Assembly: GCF_024211275.1 (NCBI RefSeq)
Contig: NZ_JAMLDX010000008.1
Span: forward strand, 62,001-126,000
Direction of reading: 5' to 3'
DNA length: 64,000 bases
Origin: Sphingomonas tagetis
GTDB lineage: Bacteria > Pseudomonadota > Alphaproteobacteria > Sphingomonadales > Sphingomonadaceae
The translations under genes were made by a program, and so were the position numbers. Of the stretch, positions 52,715 to 60,381 are shown one piece after another. How positions within the stretch are numbered: the stretch's first letter is position 1; every line of letters starts with the position of its first letter. The notes below the pieces were generated by a model. The model made no database searches, was not told where the DNA came from, and saw nothing but the letters and a program-made list of their open reading frames with translations.

Positions 52715-55006
52715 TCAGTTCCCGAAGCGGTAGCCGACCCGCACGCCGAACATGCGCGGCTCGGAATAGGTCAGGCCAACGACGCCGATCGCGGTATTAT
52801 AGCCGTCGAGCACGCCGACCGGCTTGGCGACATCGGTCAGATTGGTCACGAACAGGCCGATATCGAGCGGCGATCCGCCGACATTGCGCAAGTCGATGCC
52901 GGCGTTGAGCACGCCATAGGCCGGCAGGAAGCGATAGAAGGAGGCGTTGGTCTGTGCGGTCGAAACCTCCGTCTGGCGGACGTAATTCGCCGACAGCACG
53001 AGCTCGCCGATGCCGCCCAGCGACGCCTCATAGATGCCGCCGATCGAGAATTTATGTTCGGGCGTGAAGGGGAACGGCGAGCCGGCGAGGATCGCGCCCG
53101 CGCTGGCGTCGGTCACCTTGGTGTATTTCGCATCGATATACGAATAGCTGCCGTTGATCGTCAGCCCGCGCACCGGGACGATCGAGCCGTTGAACTCCAG
53201 CCCCTGAATCTTGCCCTTGGCCGCGCTGCGCGTGACGTTGAGCAACAACGGCGCCCCCGCCACCGTGATCGATTCGACCGTGGTACGCTGGATATTGTCA
53301 TAGATGCCGCGATAGACCGCGAGGTTGGCGCGAGCAGCAACGCCGCCGATCGTGAATTGCGACTTCAGACCAAGCTCGATGTCCGACAGCTTTTCCGGCG
53401 GGAAGGTGCGGAAGCTCGATCCCACCGGCACCGGCCCGTTGACGCCGCCCGACTTAAAGGCGTTGCGCGCGGTGATATAGGCATGCACGCCTTGCGACAC
53501 GTCATAGTCGAGCGTCGCGGTGTAGCTCAGATAATCGCTATTCGCGTCGCCGGCGACGACCGTGCCGCTGATGTTCTGCGAGACGAAGCTATGCTCCCAG
53601 GTATAGCGCAGCCCGCCGGTGACGCTGAGGCCGGTCAGCGACGGCGACAGCGTGCCGAGATCGACGGTAGCCTGCCCGAACACCGCTTCGCTCTTGTTGG
53701 TCTGCGTGAAAAACGCCTGGGCAGGCGGCAGCACCGTGCCGAGCGGGAACTGATAGAAGGTCTCAATGCCCGCCGGATCTTCCCAGGTCTGGCGATCGAG
53801 ATAGCCGCCGACCGAGAAGTCGATCGCGCCGCCAAAGGCACTGCCCTGGAGCTGCAGTTCCTCGGTGAAATAATTGGGCGCATTGGTGTCGTAGGACTGC
53901 GAGCTTTGCCCCGCGAGCGGGAACATTGTCGCGTCGTAATCATAGGCGTAGCGGTTGCGGAACTGCGAATAGCTGATGATGTTGCGCAGCTTGATATTGT
54001 CGGTCAGCTCGATCGAGGTCTGGTTGATGACCTGCCAATATTGCGTGTCGGAAAACTGATCGAGATCATAAGCGACCCGGCGCGGCCCTCTTGCCTGCTG
54101 CTGGGCCACCGCGGTCGCCATGCCCGGATAGAAGGCCACCACCGGCAGGAAGCCCAAGCCGAACGCAGAGGCGTCGAAACCCGCCGTCGGCTTGAACGCA
54201 CCCAGCGTCGTGCCGCCGCCATTGGTCGCGGAATGGAAATAGCGGCCCATCGTATAGATTTCGACGCCGTCCATCGGGCGCAGCGTCAGGCCGACGCGGA
54301 CGCTCTCATAGCCGAGATCGTCATAATCCTTGCCCGCGAACTTCGTGCCGACATCGATCGTATAGCCGTCGCGCCGGCCGATCGATCCCGCGACGCGCAA
54401 CAGCACCTTGTCGGTCACGATCGGCACGTTGATCGCACCCTCGGCCCGGCGATTGTTGTAATTGCCATATTCGGCGCGGACATAGCCGCCGAACTCGCTG
54501 GTCGGCTTCGCCGGCTCAAACAGGATGTTGCCGCCGGTCGCGTTCTTACCGAACAGCGTGCCCTGCGGCCCGGCCAGCACCTGGACGTTGGCGAGGTCGT
54601 AATAGGTGCCGGTGCGCCCGTCGATGTTGACGCTGTTGGGGACCTCGGCGAAGTAATTGACCACGCCGGGCGTCGATCCGAAGGCCGGACCCTGGCCGCG
54701 CAGCGCGAAGAAGGCGAACTCACGCGGATAGCCGCCATTGATCGTGAACAGCGACGGCGTGTTGTCGGCGAGCGAGGTGCGGTCGGTAATCCCCTTCTGC
54801 GCCAGCGCCTCGGGCGAGAACGCAGTCACCGCGATCGGCACGTCCTGAAGATTCTCTTCGCGGCGGCGGGCGGTGACGACGATGTCGTCGAGGCCGCCGG
54901 CCTGCTGCGTAGCGTCATCGGCCGCAGTCTGCGCATGCGCCATCGTTGGAATCAGGCTGGTGCCGGCAAGCAGCGCCAGGGCAAGTGCGGAACGCATCGA
55001 CTTCAT
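52715..55006 (-). CDS. TonB-dependent receptor of the trehalase/esterase operon
   Basis: This 763-residue receptor has a Sec signal (SALALALLAGTSLIPTMAHA), the TonB-box segment DDIVVTARRREENLQDVPIA, a plug (VQVLAGPQGTLFGKNATGG) and a barrel ending MFGVRVGYRF. GGGAGAGGA precedes the ATG at 55006. A LacI-type palindrome lies 57 bp upstream. It is the first gene of an operon that continues with hydrolase, acyl-CoA ligase and trehalase. The receptor probably imports the glycolipid-like or ester substrate of those enzymes. Confidence 0.94.
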   Translation of the reverse strand: MKSMRSALALALLAGTSLIPTMAHAQTAADDATQQAGGLDDIVVTARRREENLQDVPIAVTAFSPEALAQKGITDRTSLADNTPSLFTINGGYPREFAFFALRGQGPAFGSTPGVVNYFAEVPNSVNIDGRTGTYYDLANVQVLAGPQGTLFGKNATGGNILFEPAKPTSEFGGYVRAEYGNYNNRRAEGAINVPIVTDKVLLRVAGSIGRRDGYTIDVGTKFAGKDYDDLGYESVRVGLTLRPMDGVEIYTMGRYFHSATNGGGTTLGAFKPTAGFDASAFGLGFLPVVAFYPGMATAVAQQQARGPRRVAYDLDQFSDTQYWQVINQTSIELTDNIKLRNIISYSQFRNRYAYDYDATMFPLAGQSSQSYDTNAPNYFTEELQLQGSAFGGAIDFSVGGYLDRQTWEDPAGIETFYQFPLGTVLPPAQAFFTQTNKSEAVFGQATVDLGTLSPSLTGLSVTGGLRYTWEHSFVSQNISGTVVAGDANSDYLSYTATLDYDVSQGVHAYITARNAFKSGGVNGPVPVGSSFRTFPPEKLSDIELGLKSQFTIGGVAARANLAVYRGIYDNIQRTTVESITVAGAPLLLNVTRSAAKGKIQGLEFNGSIVPVRGLTINGSYSYIDAKYTKVTDASAGAILAGSPFPFTPEHKFSIGGIYEASLGGIGELVLSANYVRQTEVSTAQTNASFYRFLPAYGVLNAGIDLRNVGGSPLDIGLFVTNLTDVAKPVGVLDGYNTAIGVVGLTYSEPRMFGVRVGYRFGN

Positions 55007-55062
55007 ATTCCTCTCCCGAGTTGCCGGATCTGCGCCGGGCACGACATCGAATTACGAGCGAA

Positions 55063-55076
55063 TGATATCGATGTCA
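55063..55076. promoter_or_regulatory. Predicted LacI-family operator, site 1
   Basis: TGATATCGATGTCA is a near-palindrome centred on CG, the usual centre for LacI-family sites. It lies between the divergent TonB receptor operon and the hydrolase at 55156. Its reverse complement (TGACATCGATATCA) occurs exactly at 58046. The regulator gene lies between the two sites. Confidence 0.75.
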
Positions 55077-55155
55077 ATATCGCTTGCGATGTTTGGAAAC
55101 GCTCTTATGATCATGGCCAATGAACGAATGCTATCGGTAGCAAGGTGAGGATGTG

Positions 55156-56088
55156 ATGATCGACCCCAACCGGTTCGCGCCGTGGGTCAGCGAGGAAGCG
55201 CAGGCACTGTTCCGTGCTGAAGCCGAAGCCCCCGCCGCCCCTGAAGGCGACATCGCCGCGCTGCGCACGCATTATGACGCCTTCAACCAGCGCCATCTTG
55301 CCGCCGCGCGTGATGCCTATCCCGTCGACATCGCATCGGACGCGATTGCCGGCGTTCGAGTCGACATCGTCACCCCGCCGGGCGCCGATACGGGCGGCCG
55401 CACGCTGCTGTGCCTGCATGGCGGGGCGTTCATGTGGGGCCGCGGTGCGGGCGCGCTGCTCGAAGCCGTGCCGGTCGCTGCGACCAGCGGCATCCGCGTG
55501 ATCGCAGTCGAATATGCACTCGCGCCCGAGCAGGTGTTTCCCGCCGCGGTCGAAGATGTGCTGGCGGTGTATCGTGCGCTGCTCGCGGACCAGCCGGCGG
55601 GCAGCACCGGCATCTATGGCTGCTCGGCGGGCGGCATCCTCACTGCGCAGGCGACCGCGCGAATGATCGCGGACGGGCTGCCATTGCCCGGCGCGATCGC
55701 GATGCTGTGCGGCACCGGCCTCGAAATGCAGGGCGATTCGGCCGCCAGCACCGCTGCATTCAACGGCCAGCCCGAGACCGCCGAGCCGCTCGGCCTGGCC
55801 GGCCTGCCCTATTTCACCGGCGCCGATCCGCGCGACCCGCTGGTGTTCCCCGGCGAGCATCCCGAAATGCTCGCGCAATTCCCGCCCAGCCTGCTGGTCA
55901 CCGGCACGCGCGATTTTGCGGCCAGCTCAGTGGCCGTGATGCACCGCCGCCTGCTCGCCGCCGGTGCCGAGGCGTCGCTCATCCATTTCGACGGCATGTG
56001 GCACGCGCATCACATGGCGACGACATTGCCCGAATCGCGCGAGACCTTCGCGGCGATGGCGCGCTTCTTCGACACGCATTTGACGTGA
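55156..56088 (+). CDS. Alpha/beta hydrolase, HSL type (divergent from TonB receptor)
   Basis: This 310-residue esterase uses the ATG at 55156, with GTGAGG five bases upstream. It has LHGGAFMWGRG as oxyanion region, GCSAGGIL as nucleophile site, GTRDFAASS with the Asp and GMWHAHHM with the His. No signal peptide is visible. It shares a control region and predicted LacI operator with the receptor operon and converges on the LacI gene with 17 bp between stops. Confidence 0.89.
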   Translation: MIDPNRFAPWVSEEAQALFRAEAEAPAAPEGDIAALRTHYDAFNQRHLAAARDAYPVDIASDAIAGVRVDIVTPPGADTGGRTLLCLHGGAFMWGRGAGALLEAVPVAATSGIRVIAVEYALAPEQVFPAAVEDVLAVYRALLADQPAGSTGIYGCSAGGILTAQATARMIADGLPLPGAIAMLCGTGLEMQGDSAASTAAFNGQPETAEPLGLAGLPYFTGADPRDPLVFPGEHPEMLAQFPPSLLVTGTRDFAASSVAVMHRRLLAAGAEASLIHFDGMWHAHHMATTLPESRETFAAMARFFDTHLT

Positions 56089-56105
56089 CGCCGGCGCGCC
56101 GCCCC

Positions 56106-57116
56106 TCAGCTGCTGCTCTCGCGCACGATCAGCGCGACCGGAAGCGGCGTGGCGACCGGCAAGGCGGACGCGCCGTCGATCAGCGCGAGGATGGCGTTGC
56201 CCAGCGCGCGCCCGGCGGCGGTGGCGTCCTGCCGCACCGAGGAGATCGACGGGCGATGCGTGCTGGCGATCGGCGTATCGTCGAACCCGACGATCGCGAC
56301 GGCGCGCGGCACCGCGATGTCATGCGCGGTCAACGTGTCGCAGGCGCCCGCGGCGATGAAGTCGCTGACGGCGACGATCGCGTCGAAGCGAGTCCCGGCG
56401 TCGAGCGCCGCCTGAGTCGCTTCCGCGCCGCTTTCGATCGAGAAGGCGCATGGCACCACGCCAGCGAGCACCGCCTCGCTCGCGGCGAGCACTTCGCGCA
56501 CGCCCTCCAGCCGGCCGGCGACTTCGGGATGTTGCGCGTCGCCGAGGAACAACAGGCGCTTGCGGCCTGCCGCGACGAGATGTTCGGCGGCGAGCCGCCC
56601 GCCCTGGCGATTGTCGCTGCCGATCACCGGCACGTTCAGCCCCGGCACCGGCTCGCCCCACGCCACCAGCGGCAGCCCGAAATTGCCGAGCTGCGCGAGG
56701 CAGCGCCCGCCTTCGCCCTGCCCGATCACGACCACGCCGTCGGCGCCGATTGTGTTCGATTCGAGGAAGTGATCGTTGGTGGTCAGCAGCATCGCGTGAT
56801 CGGCGGGCGTGAGCACTTCGAGCAGACCGCCGATCATCGTCAGCAGCAACGGATCGGCGATCGGGCGATCATCGCGCGCGAGCTGTTCGATCACCACCGC
56901 GATCGTCTGGGTGCGCCGCGTGCGCAGGCTGCGCGCGGCGACGTTCATGCGATAGCCGGCCTCGCCCGCGATCCGGGCGATTCGTTCGCGCAGTTCGGGG
57001 CGCACCAGCTCGCTGCCGCGCAGGGCGCGCGACACGGTGATCTTGGAGACGCCGGCGAGCGCCGCGACCATCTCCATCGTCGGCCGCTCGCTGGCGGTGC
57101 CGGGCTTGTTCATCAT
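56106..57116 (-). CDS. LacI-family transcriptional regulator
   Basis: This 336-residue regulator has the LacI HTH and hinge (MEMVAALAGVSKITVSRALR, AGYRMNVAARSLRTRRT) and a sugar-binding-like effector domain (ADGVVVIGQGEGGRC, GRKRLLFLGDAQHPEVAGRL, AIVGFDDTPIASTHRPSISS, VRQDATAAGR). GGGGGG lies just before the ATG pair at 57113/57116. It follows a hydrolase gene by 6 bp in one transcript. The palindromes at 55063 and 58046 flank its locus and are probable targets, so it would repress the esterase, receptor and transporter genes until a sugar-like inducer is present. Confidence 0.93.
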   Translation of the reverse strand: MMNKPGTASERPTMEMVAALAGVSKITVSRALRGSELVRPELRERIARIAGEAGYRMNVAARSLRTRRTQTIAVVIEQLARDDRPIADPLLLTMIGGLLEVLTPADHAMLLTTNDHFLESNTIGADGVVVIGQGEGGRCLAQLGNFGLPLVAWGEPVPGLNVPVIGSDNRQGGRLAAEHLVAAGRKRLLFLGDAQHPEVAGRLEGVREVLAASEAVLAGVVPCAFSIESGAEATQAALDAGTRFDAIVAVSDFIAAGACDTLTAHDIAVPRAVAIVGFDDTPIASTHRPSISSVRQDATAAGRALGNAILALIDGASALPVATPLPVALIVRESSS

Positions 57117-57122
57117 CCCCCC

Positions 57123-58028
57123 TTACGCGGCGGCAAAATAGCGGCGCAGCAGCCGCGCGATCAAGTCGAACGCGCGCGAGACGGCGGGCAGTTCGACCGG
57201 CAGGAACATGAAGCCATGCGGCAGGCCGGGCAACCGGGAGACCAGCGTCTCGACCCCCGCCCGCGCCAGCGCCGCAGCATAGTACTCGCCATCGTCGCGC
57301 AACGGATCCTCCGCCGCGGTCAGCACGATCGCCGGCGCCAGCGCGTCATGCCGATCGGCACGCAGCGGCGAGATCAGCGGGTCGGCGACATCGGCCTTCC
57401 CGGCATACATCGCGACCCCGCTGTCGAGATAATCCCGGCTCAATCCCGGCGCTTCGACCTCGTCGAACGACGGCATCTGGAAGGCGAGATCGGTCGCGGG
57501 GTGGACGAGCAGCTGGAACAGCGGCTGCGGCTCGCCGACCTCGCGCAGCTTCAGCGTGATCGCGGCGGTGAAGTTGCCGCCCGCACTTTCACCGCCCAGC
57601 GCGATTCGGTCCGGGTCGCAGCCGAGCGCCTGCGCCTCGCGCCGTGCCCAAGCGAACGCCGTGGCCGCGTCGTCGAGCCCTGCGGGAAAGCAATGCTCGG
57701 GCGCCAGCCGGTAGCCGACGCCGAGCACCGCGCAGCCGGTGCGTGCGGCGAGGTGGCGATGCATCGCATCATGCGTCTCGAGGTCGCCGAACATCCAGCC
57801 GCCGCCATGCAGGAACACGAGCAGCGGGAGCGGCCCCTCGCCCTCGGGCAGATACAGCCGCACCGGCACGCCGTCGGCATCGAGATCGCGAATGTTCGCC
57901 AGTTCAGGCCCGGTCAGCGCCTGTCCGGCCGCGGCCATGCCGGCGCGCATCATCGGAATGATCTCGGGGGTCAGCGCCGGCATCGGCGCGGGCTCCCCCA
58001 GCAATGCGGCAATGTCGCGATCCAGCAT
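57123..58028 (-). CDS. Alpha/beta hydrolase, HSL type (operon with LacI gene)
   Basis: This 301-residue esterase has LHGGGWMFGDLETHD as oxyanion region, GGESAGGNF as nucleophile site (GESAG, the classical HSL form), AAEDPLRDDGEYY with the Asp, and GLPHGFMF with the His. The start at 58028 has GGAGAGG upstream. It precedes the LacI gene in the same transcript and has operator site 2 about 18 bp before its start. It is likely cytoplasmic. Confidence 0.9.
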   Translation of the reverse strand: MLDRDIAALLGEPAPMPALTPEIIPMMRAGMAAAGQALTGPELANIRDLDADGVPVRLYLPEGEGPLPLLVFLHGGGWMFGDLETHDAMHRHLAARTGCAVLGVGYRLAPEHCFPAGLDDAATAFAWARREAQALGCDPDRIALGGESAGGNFTAAITLKLREVGEPQPLFQLLVHPATDLAFQMPSFDEVEAPGLSRDYLDSGVAMYAGKADVADPLISPLRADRHDALAPAIVLTAAEDPLRDDGEYYAAALARAGVETLVSRLPGLPHGFMFLPVELPAVSRAFDLIARLLRRYFAAA

Positions 58029-58045
58029 GAACCTCTCCTGATTGA

Positions 58046-58059
58046 TGACATCGATATCA
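58046..58059. promoter_or_regulatory. Predicted LacI-family operator, site 2
   Basis: TGACATCGATATCA is the exact reverse complement of site 1 at 55063. It lies in the 68-bp region between the divergent hydrolase-lacI unit and the MFS-hydrolase unit, so one bound dimer could control both. Confidence 0.75.
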
Positions 58060-58096
58060 ATCAGGCTGCGGCGCATTACAATAGCGGGAGTGGAAA

Positions 58097-59338
58097 ATGA
58101 GTTTGGAGATGAGCCCGTCGGGCATCGGCCTAGTGCCCGGTGCAGCGCCTGATCGTGCCGCGCGGCGTCTCTCGCTGGGCGTGTCGGGGCTCTATCTCGC
58201 TCTGTACCTGCATTACGGCTTCTTCGCCTTCATCCCGCTGTACCTGAAGACGATGGGCGCCACGCCGGGCGAGATCGGCGTGCTGCTGGCGATCCCGCTG
58301 GTGTTGCGACTGCTGACGGTCGCGCCCTTCTCGGCCTGGGCCGGCAAGCGCGGCCGGGTGCGCGATTCGATCATGGTGACGGCGCTGCTGTCGGCGGCGC
58401 TGATCACCTTGCTGCTCGGCAATCCCGAACATGCCGGGCGGATCGCGATCATCCTCGCCTTCTCGATCATGTGGGACCAGCTGCCGGTGCTGACCGATGC
58501 TTATGCGGTCATGGCGGTGCGCAGCCGCGCGCTGGATTTCGGGCGGATGCGCGTGTGGGGGGCGATCGGCGTGGTCGCGTCCACCGCGGCCGCCGGCTGG
58601 GCGTTCGGCGTGATCGGGATCGAATCGCTCCCCTGGCTGGTCGCGCTGCTGCTGTTGCTGCCGGCCGCGGTCGCGCCGTTGCTGCCGTCCGACCGCCAGA
58701 TGGCGACGGTCGAGGCCGGGGTGACCGGCAAGTGGCGCGACGTCATCGCCGACCGCAAGCTGATGCGCGCGATGATCGCCGCCGCGATGATCATGGGCAG
58801 CCACGGCGTGCTGACCAGCTTCGGCGCGATCCAGTGGAGCGCACAGGGCATCTCGACCGGGATGATCGGCCTGCTGCAAGCGCTGGCGGTCAGCGCCGAG
58901 ATCCTCGCTTTCTGGTTCGGCTCGAAGCTGCTCGGCCGGCGCGATCCGAGCCTGCTGATCTGTATCGCCGCCGCCGCGGCGGCGCTGCGCTGGCTGGTCA
59001 TGGCGAGCGATCCCGTGATCGGCATATTGTTCGCGGCGCAGCTGCTGCACGGCATCACCTCGACCGGCGCGATCCTCGGCACGATGCTGGTGATCGCGGC
59101 GCGCGTGCCGGTGCAGACCAGCGCGGCGGCGCAGGGTCTCAACGCCGTGCTGCTCGGGGTGGCGCTCGCCGTCACCACCGCCGGGTCGGGCCTGCTGTGG
59201 TCGCACGGTGTCGCGCCCGCCTATCTCGCCATGGCCGTGCTGGCCGCGCTCGGCGTGGCGTTCGCCTGGCCGGCGAAGACACCGGACTCAATCGAACAAC
59301 CCCAACAGCCCTTGTCCGCATCGGGAGTGGAAGCATGA
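58097..59338 (+). CDS. MFS transporter (PPP/LacY-like type)
   Basis: This 413-residue transporter has about 12 helices. GLYLALYLHYGFFAFIPLYL and LKTMGATPGEIGVLLAIPLV open it, and AWAGKRGRVRDSIM is the motif A loop. FGRMRVWGAIGVVASTAAAG resembles the phenylpropionate permease (PPP)/LacY-like group. It is the first gene of a two-gene unit with the exported hydrolase (ATGA overlap) and follows LacI operator site 2. It probably imports the product of periplasmic ester cleavage. Confidence 0.9.
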   Translation: MSLEMSPSGIGLVPGAAPDRAARRLSLGVSGLYLALYLHYGFFAFIPLYLKTMGATPGEIGVLLAIPLVLRLLTVAPFSAWAGKRGRVRDSIMVTALLSAALITLLLGNPEHAGRIAIILAFSIMWDQLPVLTDAYAVMAVRSRALDFGRMRVWGAIGVVASTAAAGWAFGVIGIESLPWLVALLLLLPAAVAPLLPSDRQMATVEAGVTGKWRDVIADRKLMRAMIAAAMIMGSHGVLTSFGAIQWSAQGISTGMIGLLQALAVSAEILAFWFGSKLLGRRDPSLLICIAAAAAALRWLVMASDPVIGILFAAQLLHGITSTGAILGTMLVIAARVPVQTSAAAQGLNAVLLGVALAVTTAGSGLLWSHGVAPAYLAMAVLAALGVAFAWPAKTPDSIEQPQQPLSASGVEA

Positions 59339-60381
59339 CACGCACGGCACCGTCGAGAATCCACCTTTTTGCCCGCATCGCGGCGGTCACGCTGCTGGCC
59401 GGCGGCATCGCGACCGCCGCCTTCTCTCAGACCACGCCGCCCGCGCGCAACATCCGCATCTGGCCGATGCCCGAAACGGTCAGCCCGGAGGGGCGCGCGG
59501 CGGCGATGGCGTCGGCCAACACGCCGATGCCCAATCCACTGCCGCCGATGCCGGTGATCCGCCAGCTCGTCGGCGGGATGCAGGACGCGATGGGGGCGAA
59601 GCTCGCAAAGCGCCACGGCGTCCGCATCGAGGCGGCGGTGATCGCCGGCGTGCCGGTACGGATCATCTATCCCAAGGGCGTGAACGCGCTCGGCAAGGGG
59701 CCGGTGCTGCTCAACCTGCATGGCGGGGGCGGCAAGGTCGATTCGGGATCGCTGACCGAGACCATTCCAATGGCTGCGCTGACGGGGGTGCCGGTCGTCG
59801 CGGTGCTCTACCGGCTCGCGCCCGAAAACCCCTATCCTGCCCGGCTCGACGACGCGCTCGCCGTGTATCAGGCGCTCGAGAAGGACCGCAAGGCGTCGCG
59901 GCTCGCGGTCTATGGCACCTCCGCCGGCGCCGTGCTGGGCGCGCAGCTGCTCGCGCGGCTGACCAGCCTCGGCCGGCCGATGCCGGCGGCGCTCGGCTTC
60001 TTCTCGGGCACCGCCGATGCCAGCAAGAAGGGCGATTCGGAATCCTGGATGCCGATGCCGGGCGGCGGGTTGGAGCTGGAGGACAGCTACAAGGTGCCGC
60101 GTACCGATCCCGTCCTCTCGCCGATCCATGGCAATCTGTCGGGCTTCCCGCCGACGCTGCTGGTCAGCAGCACGCGCGACCTGGCGCTGAGCGGCACGTC
60201 GATCTTCGGCCGAGCGCTGCTCGAACGCGGCGTGGACGCGCAGCTGGTGATCTTCGACGGCCTGCCGCACGCTTTCTGGACCTACCTTCTCGACATTCCC
60301 GAGACCGATCAGGCCAACGCACTGATGGCGAACTTCCTCAAGCGCCGCCTCGTGCCGTCCTCACGGCCTCAAGCGAGGTGA
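59335..60381 (+). CDS. Exported alpha/beta hydrolase (HSL type), paralogue of 51756
   Basis: This 348-residue esterase has a Sec signal (LFARIAAVTLLAGGIATAAF, cleavage near SQT), unlike its paralogue at 51756, so it probably acts in the periplasm. The oxyanion site is NLHGGGGKVDSGSLTETIP, the nucleophile is in YGTSAGAVLG, the Asp in STRDLALSG and the His in GLPHAFWTY. The start at 59335 overlaps the transporter stop. Its last 13 bp overlap the convergent amidohydrolase. The pair suggests ester cleavage in both periplasm and cytoplasm. Confidence 0.9.
   Translation: MTRTAPSRIHLFARIAAVTLLAGGIATAAFSQTTPPARNIRIWPMPETVSPEGRAAAMASANTPMPNPLPPMPVIRQLVGGMQDAMGAKLAKRHGVRIEAAVIAGVPVRIIYPKGVNALGKGPVLLNLHGGGGKVDSGSLTETIPMAALTGVPVVAVLYRLAPENPYPARLDDALAVYQALEKDRKASRLAVYGTSAGAVLGAQLLARLTSLGRPMPAALGFFSGTADASKKGDSESWMPMPGGGLELEDSYKVPRTDPVLSPIHGNLSGFPPTLLVSSTRDLALSGTSIFGRALLERGVDAQLVIFDGLPHAFWTYLLDIPETDQANALMANFLKRRLVPSSRPQAR

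Noticed and set aside
55410-58100. 896-residue open frame on the plus strand
   Set aside because: It overlaps a clear esterase in another frame and lies antisense to lacI and the next hydrolase. No domain or ribosome site supports it.
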